This document shows, in pieces, positions 1 through 6,746 of a stretch of DNA of 9,486 nt. Made by a program: the position numbers and the translations under genes. The notes under the pieces were generated by a model. It was not told where the DNA came from, did not search any database, and saw only the letters and a program-made list of their open reading frames with translations. Position 1 is the first letter of the stretch, and each line of letters begins with the position of its first letter. The DNA is taken from positions 1 to 9,486 of the forward strand of contig CACYEB010000092.1 in assembly GCA_902773305.1 (NCBI GenBank). The letters run 5' to 3'. Source of the DNA: an uncultured Bacteroidia bacterium. Lineage in GTDB: Bacteria > Bacteroidota > Bacteroidia > Bacteroidales > UBA932.

Positions 1-1236
1 CAGGAAGGCCTCCTCTACCTGATATACGCTCTTGTCTATGCGTTTGCCGGTAACAAAGAAAGCCTCGCTGTCGTGAGGAGCGATGGTTAGGGTGAAGTCG
101 CCGTTGCCAAGTTCTGAACGGTCGGCGTGCTGGAAGCAGTCGTAAACCCTTACGGCACCCTTGAAGCCCAGCGCTGTTACATCCACTTTAATGGTAGTTT
201 CAGTATCGCCCAGATTGGAGACAACCACAGCACGCTTGGGACCGCAATACACTTCCATATCCTTGGCGAACACATAGGTCTCCCCTTCTTTCTGGACCAC
301 CGGGGCGGCGATGCCCAGACGGTCCTGGTCCATTGCAATAAGGTCGGCATTCTTAAGGAATTCGATGGAATAGTCGGGCATATCGTTAAGGTTGCAGCCA
401 ACCACTAGTGGTGAACTCTGGATGCACCAGCAGGCCATATGGGTACGCTCCTCCTCGGGCTTGAAACCCATACCTATCTCAAGCATATCCATATCGTTGT
501 AGTGACCGTTTCCGGTATACGCCACCAGATACATATTCTCCTTGATGATGGTCTTCAGTGTCTCCCAATTCACCCAAATGTCGTGGGTAGTGCGCCAGCT
601 GTCGGCGATATCGATAACCCAGGTGCCGGGGAAAACCCAGCGGCAGACGTTGAAGTTGACGTTCTTGTTATCGCAGGCAGCTATGGCCTCAGCGATTTTG
701 GTGAACTGCTCTTTCTCGTTCAGGTCAAGATGACGGCCACCGCAGTTGTCTACCTTGAAGAAGTCATAGCCCCACTCGTCGAACATCATCTTGCAGTCTT
801 CCATTTCGTGTCCATACAGCCCTACGCCAAGGCCATAGGGCTTGACGTTGAGTGAGGCGCAGGTGTTGTCGCCTGCATCGGAATACATACCGGCCTTGAG
901 TCCCCTGGCGTGGATGGAATCGGCGACGGCCTTCATACCGTTGGGGAATTTGGTGGTATCTATGCGAATTCGTCCGTCCTCTCCGCGACCGTCAGTGAAA
1001 CCGTCGTCGATGTTTACGTACTGATAGCCGGCGGCAGCAAGGCCCGTGGAGATAAGGGCGTCGGCCTGACCGCAAATCACGGCTTCGCTGATTCCGGTCT
1101 TGAAGTAGTTCCAGCTGCTCCAGCCCATGATGGGCGGGTCAAACTCGCGTTCCATGGGCTGCGGAGCCGGTTTGCAGGAAAACGCAAGCGCTGCAGCAAA
1201 GGCAAGGGCTGCGATGGCAGAAAGATGATTCTTCAT
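1..1236 (-). CDS. GH27 alpha-galactosidase lipoprotein (3' end beyond the window)
   Basis: The frame is open for 412 codons from the ATG at 1236 to the left edge, so the stop codon is not seen. Residues 1-21 are a lipoprotein signal with lipobox LAFSC and Cys21 as lipidation site, so the enzyme is probably anchored in the cell envelope. A (beta/alpha)8 barrel follows with the GH27 landmarks: GWSSWNYF near residue 38, NIDDGF at 75-80, GMYSDAGDNTC near 116, the nucleophile Asp163 in FFKVDNCGG, the acid/base Asp219 in SWRTTHDI, and GHYNDMDMLEIG near 244. From about residue 320 a beta-rich C-terminal domain follows. The expected reaction is hydrolysis of terminal alpha-galactosides from oligosaccharides or galactomannan; other GH27 activities (alpha-N-acetylgalactosaminidase, beta-L-arabinopyranosidase) cannot be excluded. 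It is the last visible gene of a minus-strand operon, starting 12 bases after the stop of its upstream neighbour. The family is secure from the motifs; the substrate is inferred. Confidence 0.93.
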   Translation of the reverse strand, partial: MKNHLSAIAALAFAAALAFSCKPAPQPMEREFDPPIMGWSSWNYFKTGISEAVICGQADALISTGLAAAGYQYVNIDDGFTDGRGEDGRIRIDTTKFPNGMKAVADSIHARGLKAGMYSDAGDNTCASLNVKPYGLGVGLYGHEMEDCKMMFDEWGYDFFKVDNCGGRHLDLNEKEQFTKIAEAIAACDNKNVNFNVCRWVFPGTWVIDIADSWRTTHDIWVNWETLKTIIKENMYLVAYTGNGHYNDMDMLEIGMGFKPEEERTHMACWCIQSSPLVVGCNLNDMPDYSIEFLKNADLIAMDQDRLGIAAPVVQKEGETYVFAKDMEVYCGPKRAVVVSNLGDTETTIKVDVTALGFKGAVRVYDCFQHADRSELGNGDFTLTIAPHDSEAFFVTGKRIDKSVYQVEEAFL

Positions 1237-1248
1237 AATTTGCTGCGG

Positions 1249-3165
1249 TTAGTCTATGTACATTGTGTAGAGGTTGGCGTTGCGCATCTTTACACGGAGT
1301 TTCACCGGCCCTTCGGGCAGGTCGAAAGCAGGGAGGTGAAGGTCATCACCCTTGAGCACTACCTTCTGTTTGGGGCCATTACCCACAGTCTCTATCTGGA
1401 TGTAGCCGTTATCTGCGATTTCAGCATTGACAGTGAGCTTTCCGCCGCCCACGATGGGGTTGGTTGTGAAGCATCCTGCCTTGTTGCCTGCCTTTACACC
1501 AAACCAGCCGTCGGCACGGTAGGATATCACTGCTATTGAACTGTGACCTTCGCGAGTCAACTTTGCAAGGCCTTCCCAGCCACCTACCTTGTCAAAATAA
1601 GGGAGTTTCTCCGCCATACCGCGGTTCTTGAAAATACGCTCATAATCTTCTGCAGTGACTTCTGCAAGATGGTTGCGTGCAAACAATGGTTCGGGGAAGA
1701 AGTGGGGCCAGGTCATCACCTGCGCCACCATCTGGTAGTAGTTCTTGCCGTCGCTCACGATGTCGGTGTCAAAGTTGTAGAGACCGCCGAAATAGAATTC
1801 ATCGAGGGCATCGGTATACAGGAACGGGCCGTCGCCGGGAGCGTCATAGAAATTAACGCCGTCGCGGCTGTAGTCAAGATCGAGGCTGCTCTGCTGCATA
1901 TCGCCCACGAAGTGTTCTACGAACACCAGGTACAGGCCTGCATCGGGCATCTTGCAGATGCGCGCACCGTATTGCTGGGTGTAGGGAGTGTCACGCTCGC
2001 CGTCGCTGGTAAAGGAATGGACATATTTCCAGTCCCTTCCGTCCTGGGTAGAATAGACAGTAAGCACGCGGGTGTCCACCATATCGTAGGCGAGGTCGTA
2101 GGGTGCGTCGCGACGCAGGGTCTGGCCACGGGCGATGTAGAGCGTCTTGCCGTCTTCAGAGAGCCAGCTGTTACCGAAGTTGTCGTTGGTGGTGAAACCA
2201 TTGTCCCACTGGTCGGGCTTGTACACTGGGATATCCTGGAAAACGGGTTTGTCGCTCAGGAACACAGTGTCGCCGGTAGAAGTGGTGGCGTATGCCCAGT
2301 AGGTGCGGTAGCCGGCCTTGACACAGCCGAAATCGCGGGGATCTATCTGCTGGGCTATGCGTATGTCCGTGAGAGCATATGTTCCGTGTTTTGCGGGGTC
2401 ATAAAGCTCATATTTGCCGTCGAGATGGTCGCTGCACATCATTGCACCTCCGGTAAAAAGATGCATACGTCCCCCGCCGGCAGCGGGTACGGGACGCTCT
2501 TCAACCCTGGTATAAGGGCCTTCAGGCTTGTCTGCCACCATATTGTAGTAATACGGCTTCTTTGCATAGAGACCATATCTCTCCACGTAGGGGTTTGCCA
2601 CCACATTGATGGCGAATTTGCCGTCGGCGGTCTTGTAGAAACTGTTGCCGCCGATATAGACCACGATGGAATCGGTATTCTTTACGGCCTCATATATCTT
2701 GGGCTTGGAATACTCTATCTTCAGGTTTTTGGATATCTTCTCGAACATATACTTGTCCGGGGTGAAGATAAGTTTGCGATAGGGAATCGGCTCCGAAGGG
2801 GCAGCGATGTCAGCTACGTGCTCGATGCGGAGAAGCCTCTTGAGGGTGGTGTCACCAAGATTTACCATAGCGGTATAACGGCCGTCGGCATATTTTGCAA
2901 TCTTCTTGATTTCGCATTTGTTCTCACCCGGTTTAAGTTTGAACTTTTCGGTGCGGAGTTTGCTGCCGTCAGGGGCGAAAATGTCGACAGTGGCTGTCTT
3001 GGGACCGTTTTCGGGCACCACGATTGTGAGTTCTGCACTCTTGGCGTTGCGGTAAATCGGCATTTTGAATTCCGCCTGCAGCGGTCCCACGGGACGCTGT
3101 GCGGAAGCAAACAGAGGCATCGCAATTGCGAGCAAAGTCAAAAGACTCTTGTTAAACTTGTTCAT
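1249..3165 (-). CDS. Secreted protein of unknown function, predicted five-bladed beta-propeller, glycosidase-like
   Basis: This 638-residue protein starts with a Sec signal peptide (positive NKFNK, hydrophobic core, likely cleavage after ASA22). Residues 30-115 look like an Ig-like beta-sandwich (ELTIVVPENGPKTATVDIF, then a KLKPGEN turn). Residues 125-545 hold repeated beta-strand blocks typical of GH43/GH32 or sialidase-like propellers, including Asp-box-like turns YSTQDGRDWKYV (371-382) and YSRDGVNFYD (432-441), and acidic patches such as YNFDTDIVSDG (463-473). Residues 546-638 resemble the C-terminal beta-sandwich of GH32-like proteins (ADGWFGVKAG, then FTTNPIVGGGKLTVNAE). I do not recognise a named family and cannot assign catalytic residues. 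The stop is 12 bases before the alpha-galactosidase and the start is 17 bases after the nucleotidase, so it is co-transcribed with both. A role in binding or cutting a galactoside-containing glycan is inferred from the fold and this context. GAAAAG just before the ATG may serve as a weak ribosome binding site. Confidence 0.85.
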   Translation of the reverse strand: MNKFNKSLLTLLAIAMPLFASAQRPVGPLQAEFKMPIYRNAKSAELTIVVPENGPKTATVDIFAPDGSKLRTEKFKLKPGENKCEIKKIAKYADGRYTAMVNLGDTTLKRLLRIEHVADIAAPSEPIPYRKLIFTPDKYMFEKISKNLKIEYSKPKIYEAVKNTDSIVVYIGGNSFYKTADGKFAINVVANPYVERYGLYAKKPYYYNMVADKPEGPYTRVEERPVPAAGGGRMHLFTGGAMMCSDHLDGKYELYDPAKHGTYALTDIRIAQQIDPRDFGCVKAGYRTYWAYATTSTGDTVFLSDKPVFQDIPVYKPDQWDNGFTTNDNFGNSWLSEDGKTLYIARGQTLRRDAPYDLAYDMVDTRVLTVYSTQDGRDWKYVHSFTSDGERDTPYTQQYGARICKMPDAGLYLVFVEHFVGDMQQSSLDLDYSRDGVNFYDAPGDGPFLYTDALDEFYFGGLYNFDTDIVSDGKNYYQMVAQVMTWPHFFPEPLFARNHLAEVTAEDYERIFKNRGMAEKLPYFDKVGGWEGLAKLTREGHSSIAVISYRADGWFGVKAGNKAGCFTTNPIVGGGKLTVNAEIADNGYIQIETVGNGPKQKVVLKGDDLHLPAFDLPEGPVKLRVKMRNANLYTMYID

Positions 3166-3182
3166 TCTTTTCGTGTATTTGT

Positions 3183-4790
3183 TTATTCTATAAATTTCCA
3201 GTTGTCACAAACGACGGGCTCCAGAGTACCCAAACCGGTGAGACGGTCGTACAGCAGGTCGCGGATGTCGCCGTATTTGGCGATGATGTATGATTCGGGA
3301 TCGCTCACATCCAGACCTGCACCGTTGGATAACATTCCGTCGCCGCCCATCGCCCTGTAAGAGGTAAGCGCCACGCTGTAGGTCTTTGCCGGATCGAAAG
3401 GGGTACCGTCGGCTAGGGACTCTATCTCTACCCTGTTTCCAGCAGGGCGCTTTTTGTGAACCTTGTACTTGATACCGCCGGCAGAGTCGTAGCTATAGAC
3501 AGGTCCATCGCGGTTGATCCATCTGTCATAGGAATACTCCAGATATGACTTGATTTGCTCTCCGGTGAGGCCGATCACATAGAGTTTGTTCTCGAAGGGG
3601 TATATCCGGGTAAGGTCGTTATACACAAGGTCGCCCTCATTTATCACTCCTGATGATGTCAGGGGTGCGGCAAAGGTCAGGTCGGCATTGGAGGCGGCAA
3701 GCTGAACCTTGTAGAGCAAGTCCATATATGCCGAAGGCCCGTCGACCGCAGCTGCCAGAGAAAACGGCGAAGATACCTTGCATATCTTGCGCATGGTGAA
3801 CTCTTTCACCTTCCGGTAGTCAGCATCGAAGGCAGCATCGAACTCACTGTCGCACACGACTTTTTCAAGGGGGATAAGTTCCAGAGACATAGTGTCCGAA
3901 ACCCTTCTGCCACGTTCGTAGGCAAGGGTGAATCTGGCATGGCCGAGATAGTTGCAGCGCGGACCGGGATCGACGTATCCGGTGGGAGTCTCCTTGTCTT
4001 TATAACTCTCCAGCCGGGGCCGGTGGTCGTGACCGCCGATAACCAGATCTACCCCCGAGAGGTGCTTTGCCTGGTATAGGGCGTCGTTTTCGTCGGAGAC
4101 CATGTCTTCTTCGCCACTGCCACCGTGTGTGGATACAATCACAAAGTCGGGTTTCTCTTTGGCCCTGACGCGGTTGACAAGAGCCTGGAGCATTTCTTCG
4201 TTGGTCTTGAACTCCATCCCGCTGTACAGTGACTCGGTGATCCAGTTGGTCACGTGGGCATTGGTGGTGCCTATGATTGCGACTTTGAGTCCATTTTTGT
4301 ATACGATGGTATATTCATCGAAATAAGGTTTGCCGGCAAGTGGACCTTCAGTATGGAAGGCATTTGCGCCAAGCATAGGCATCCTGTAATCTTTGCGGAC
4401 ACGGTCGTATACTGCGTGTCCCGCCTCTATGTCGTGGTTACCCACCACAATGGCGTCATAATCGAGATAATCGGCCATTCGGGCAAAGATATGGGGCGAA
4501 ACCGTATCGACGTAATTGAAATAAAAAGCCGAGTTGTCTCCCTGAAGGTTATCGCCATTGTCTATCAGTATGACGTCGGGGTCGCTTTGCCTGGCATTTT
4601 TCAATACAGTCGACACCTTGGAAAGCGAATGTGGCTTGACGCAGTCGTCAAGGTAATACTTACCGAAATAATAACCGTGAATATCAGTAGTGACGTAAAT
4701 ATCAAGGGTGTGTTCACCGTCTTCGACACGATTGCAACCAACCATTGCAGCAACTATGACAAGTAACGATAAAAGACTATTCCGCATCAT
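3183..4790 (-). CDS. Lipoprotein 5'-nucleotidase / cyclic phosphodiesterase (UshA/CpdB-type metallophosphoesterase)
   Basis: The 535-residue protein has a lipoprotein signal (lipobox AMVGC, Cys19), so it acts in the periplasm or at the cell surface. The N-terminal calcineurin-like metallophosphoesterase domain shows every dinuclear-metal motif: TDIHG (Asp36, His38), DNGDNLQG (Asp80), GNHD (Asn118, His119), STHGG (His222) and GGHDH (His254, His256). From about residue 330 comes the 5'-nucleotidase C-terminal substrate domain, with YPFENKLYVIGLTGEQIK, a GGIKYKV block and YRAMGGDGMLSNG. Family members cleave phosphate from nucleoside 5'-monophosphates, and some also hydrolyse 2',3'-cyclic nucleotides; which is preferred here cannot be told. 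It is the first gene of the three-gene minus-strand operon and is divergent from the adenosine deaminase, which suggests extracellular nucleotide breakdown feeding purine salvage. The start is ATG-ATG; either Met would leave the signal peptide intact. The length suits the family and nothing is broken. Confidence 0.93.
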   Translation of the reverse strand: MMRNSLLSLLVIVAAMVGCNRVEDGEHTLDIYVTTDIHGYYFGKYYLDDCVKPHSLSKVSTVLKNARQSDPDVILIDNGDNLQGDNSAFYFNYVDTVSPHIFARMADYLDYDAIVVGNHDIEAGHAVYDRVRKDYRMPMLGANAFHTEGPLAGKPYFDEYTIVYKNGLKVAIIGTTNAHVTNWITESLYSGMEFKTNEEMLQALVNRVRAKEKPDFVIVSTHGGSGEEDMVSDENDALYQAKHLSGVDLVIGGHDHRPRLESYKDKETPTGYVDPGPRCNYLGHARFTLAYERGRRVSDTMSLELIPLEKVVCDSEFDAAFDADYRKVKEFTMRKICKVSSPFSLAAAVDGPSAYMDLLYKVQLAASNADLTFAAPLTSSGVINEGDLVYNDLTRIYPFENKLYVIGLTGEQIKSYLEYSYDRWINRDGPVYSYDSAGGIKYKVHKKRPAGNRVEIESLADGTPFDPAKTYSVALTSYRAMGGDGMLSNGAGLDVSDPESYIIAKYGDIRDLLYDRLTGLGTLEPVVCDNWKFIE

Positions 4791-4803
4791 ATGAGTATAT
4801 TGG

Positions 4804-4830
4804 TTACAAATATGTGAATATTATTTGTAA
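4804..4830. promoter_or_regulatory. Perfect 9-bp inverted repeat, putative operator in the divergent promoter region
   Basis: The left arm TTACAAATA (4804-4812) and the right arm TATTTGTAA (4822-4830) are exact reverse complements separated by nine bases. The dyad centre (4817) lies close to the middle of the region between the nucleotidase start (4790) and the deaminase ATG (4850). It overlaps the candidate promoter boxes on both strands. This is what a dimeric repressor or activator site serving both genes would look like. The repeat is seen directly; its role is inferred, and no regulator gene is present in the window. Confidence 0.5.
4807..4814 (-). promoter_or_regulatory. Candidate -7 promoter box for the nucleotidase operon
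   Basis: On the minus strand this reads CATATTTG, one mismatch from the Bacteroidota TAnnTTTG box. It would place transcription start near 4802, a dozen bases before the nucleotidase ATG. It lies within the left arm and spacer of the inverted repeat, so one bound protein could block or activate it. No convincing -33 element is visible. Confidence 0.28.
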
Positions 4831-4835
4831 TTTTG
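4828..4835 (+). promoter_or_regulatory. Candidate Bacteroidota -7 promoter box for the adenosine deaminase
   Basis: TAATTTTG matches the known Bacteroidota -7 consensus TAnnTTTG exactly. No good -33 TTTG lies at the usual distance; TTGG at 4800-4803 is too far by a few bases. Transcription would begin near 4840, only about ten bases before the ATG at 4850, which argues against the upstream GTG at 4814 as the start. Confidence 0.4.
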
Positions 4836-4849
4836 AAAAAATTTGGGCT

Positions 4850-6124
4850 ATGGAAATAGAGCGACAAATGGCCGGGATGCGGCGGGAATTACTCTCCGGA
4901 GGTTGCGACAGATTGATATTTAACGATTTTCAAAAACAACTGCCCGCACTTCGCGCAGGCAAACTGTACAGTCTGTTCAGGTCGATGCCCAAGGGGCGGC
5001 TTATGCACGCCCATATAGAGGCTACTTTCGATTTGCGATATATCCTCTCACTGGCTCTCTCCTGCCCCGACACCTATGTTTTCACCCTGCCTGAGACTCA
5101 CGAATTCCGCTATCTGCAGGTTGCGCACAAGGCGTGGTTCGAGGGGGGCATAATCCCTGCCGGCTGGGAAAACCTGCAGCAGGCAGTGGCTGCGCGTCCG
5201 CTTCTCAAAGAAGAAATTTTCGAAGCCTGCACCGCGTCTATCGAGATGATTGACGAGGACATCTGGCCCAAGTTCGAGGCTATCTTTGACCGGTACAAGG
5301 CATTGAACAATTACAGGCCGTTTTTCATCAAGCTCTACTCCAAAGTGCTTTGCGAGATGGCGGAAGAAGGGATTATGGGCGTGGATTTCCGCTACATCAG
5401 CCAGACTGTTTTCGACGAGGACGGACACCGGCTTTCGAACGATGAGTATGTAGATTTGGTAAAGGAGATTAACGCCGAAGTTCAAAAGAAGTATCCCTGG
5501 TTCAAGGTCAATCTGATTTACAGTTATTACAAGGGTGTTCCTGCAGAGACTGTCCCCGAAAGACTGGTCTATGCCCGTCATCTATTAGAAAAGTATCCCG
5601 ACGTGGTTCTGGGCTTTGATATGGTGGGAGACGAGGCCTGCGGCAAGGACCTTGATTATTATGCTTCTGTACTGCGTGAGGCTGGAGTCCCAGTGATTAT
5701 GCACGCAGGCGAGTCTGTGGACCCGGCAAATGGAAACATAGGGACGGCTCTGCAGTTGGGTATCAGTCGCATCGGCCACGGACTCAATCTGTATCTTCAT
5801 CCAGAAATCGAGTCCAAGGTCAAGGAGACAGGCGTGATGCTGGAAGTCTGCCCCCTGAGCAATCAGTTGCTGGGCTATATTCCCGACTTGAGCCTCCACC
5901 CTGCGGCAGGCTATATAAAGCGTGGCCTTAACGTCACTATCAACAGCGACGACTGTGCCATCTTTGACACCGCCTACATAACCGACGACCTGCTGGCAGC
6001 CTACCTTTGCTGGAACCTTTCGCTTGCAGACATCAAACGCTGCCTGTTGAACTCCCTGCAGGGCGACGCCGCTCTGACATCACTCTTTGAGGAGCAGTGG
6101 AAAGCCTTTGAGAACTCCCTGTAG
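4850..6124 (+). CDS. Adenosine deaminase, ADA2/ADGF-like, apparently cytoplasmic
   Basis: It deaminates adenosine (and probably deoxyadenosine) to inosine. The frame stays open upstream to a GTG at 4814, but I chose the ATG at 4850 because a -7 promoter box sits at 4828-4835; this gives 424 residues. All family motifs are present (numbered from this ATG): MPKGRLMHAHIEA with zinc ligands His53 and His55, MHAGE with zinc ligand His285 and catalytic Glu288, RIGHG with catalytic His310, EVCPLSNQLLG, and NSDD with the zinc ligand Asp367. The MPKG lead-in, the WPKFEAIF...NYRPFF helix block near 139-158 and GFDMVGDE near 256 resemble the ADA2/ADGF branch more than classical ADA1. Unlike secreted ADGFs there is no signal peptide and no PRB domain. 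It is divergent from the nucleotidase, and its stop lies one base from the stop of the convergent kinase-RNase HII gene. Activity on another nucleoside is possible. Confidence 0.88.
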   Translation: MEIERQMAGMRRELLSGGCDRLIFNDFQKQLPALRAGKLYSLFRSMPKGRLMHAHIEATFDLRYILSLALSCPDTYVFTLPETHEFRYLQVAHKAWFEGGIIPAGWENLQQAVAARPLLKEEIFEACTASIEMIDEDIWPKFEAIFDRYKALNNYRPFFIKLYSKVLCEMAEEGIMGVDFRYISQTVFDEDGHRLSNDEYVDLVKEINAEVQKKYPWFKVNLIYSYYKGVPAETVPERLVYARHLLEKYPDVVLGFDMVGDEACGKDLDYYASVLREAGVPVIMHAGESVDPANGNIGTALQLGISRIGHGLNLYLHPEIESKVKETGVMLEVCPLSNQLLGYIPDLSLHPAAGYIKRGLNVTINSDDCAIFDTAYITDDLLAAYLCWNLSLADIKRCLLNSLQGDAALTSLFEEQWKAFENSL

Positions 6125-6125
6125 T

Positions 6126-6746
6126 TTATTTCACAGTGAAGGTTTTGCGATGATACGGCGTCAGGCCGAAACGTCGGATTGCGGCACGGTGTTCTTCCGT
6201 AGGATATCCCATATTGCGCGACCACCCGTACCGGGGATATTCCTTGTCTATCTTGAGCATATACTCGTCCCGGTAGGTTTTGGCCAGAATTGATGCGGCA
6301 CTGATTTCGGGCACTTTGTCGTCGCCCTTGACTATGCATTTGTGAGGAATCTGCTCTCCTTCTGGGGAATGATACGGCTTGAAGCGGTTTCCGTCGGCAA
6401 GGATCAGATCTATGCAACCGGGGAAACCGGGATGGGAATACAAACCTTCCAATGCCATATGCATTGCCTTGATGGAAGCCTGAAGGATGTTTATATCGTC
6501 TATCTCCCCGGCAGATACACTGGCAACGCTCCAGGCAACAGCCTTCTGCTCAATAATGGTTCGCATCTGCTCCCTCTGGGCGGCAGTCATCTGCTTGGAG
6601 TCCTTGAGCAAGGGATGATAGAACCCCTCCGGGAGAATCACCGCCGCTGCATAAACAGGACCCGCGAGCGGCCCGCGTCCCGCTTCGTCACATCCGGCGA
6701 CAACCCCATACAACTTGCCGGATTGTGAGCCGAAATCAAACAGCAT
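6126..6746 (-). other. rnhB: RNase HII domain with a possible independent internal start (Met347)
   Basis: Starting from the in-frame ATG at 6746 the downstream part is 206 codons, the usual size of free-standing RNase HII, with 17 residues before the GCDEAGRG motif as in normal family members. This segment could therefore be made as a separate protein by internal initiation, within a frame that also reads through from the kinase. No strong Shine-Dalgarno sequence precedes the ATG; a GACGG stretch lies a few bases upstream, and the phylum depends little on such sites. Confidence 0.5.

Noticed and set aside
910..1539. A 209-codon plus-strand frame across the alpha-galactosidase start and propeller end
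   Set aside because: It is antisense to two motif-supported genes and shows no protein family features.
1543..3360. A 605-codon open frame on the plus strand opposite the propeller protein
   Set aside because: It lies antisense to a gene with a signal peptide and clear domain-like repeats, has no recognisable motifs, and crosses the end of the nucleotidase gene. Codon bias of the real gene explains the open frame.
4814..4849. GTG start at 4814 for the adenosine deaminase, adding 12 residues
   Set aside because: It would place the -7 promoter box and the right arm of the inverted repeat inside the coding region. The extra residues look like AT-rich intergenic translation and lie outside the family motifs. 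It remains possible if a promoter lies further upstream.
5048..5581. A 177-codon minus-strand frame inside the adenosine deaminase
   Set aside because: It is fully antisense to a gene with intact zinc-site motifs and looks like a reading-frame shadow.
6130..6140. TTCACAGTGAA as a bidirectional terminator between the convergent genes
   Set aside because: The 5-bp arms have a one-base centre, so a hairpin could not form without breaking most pairs, and no T-run follows.
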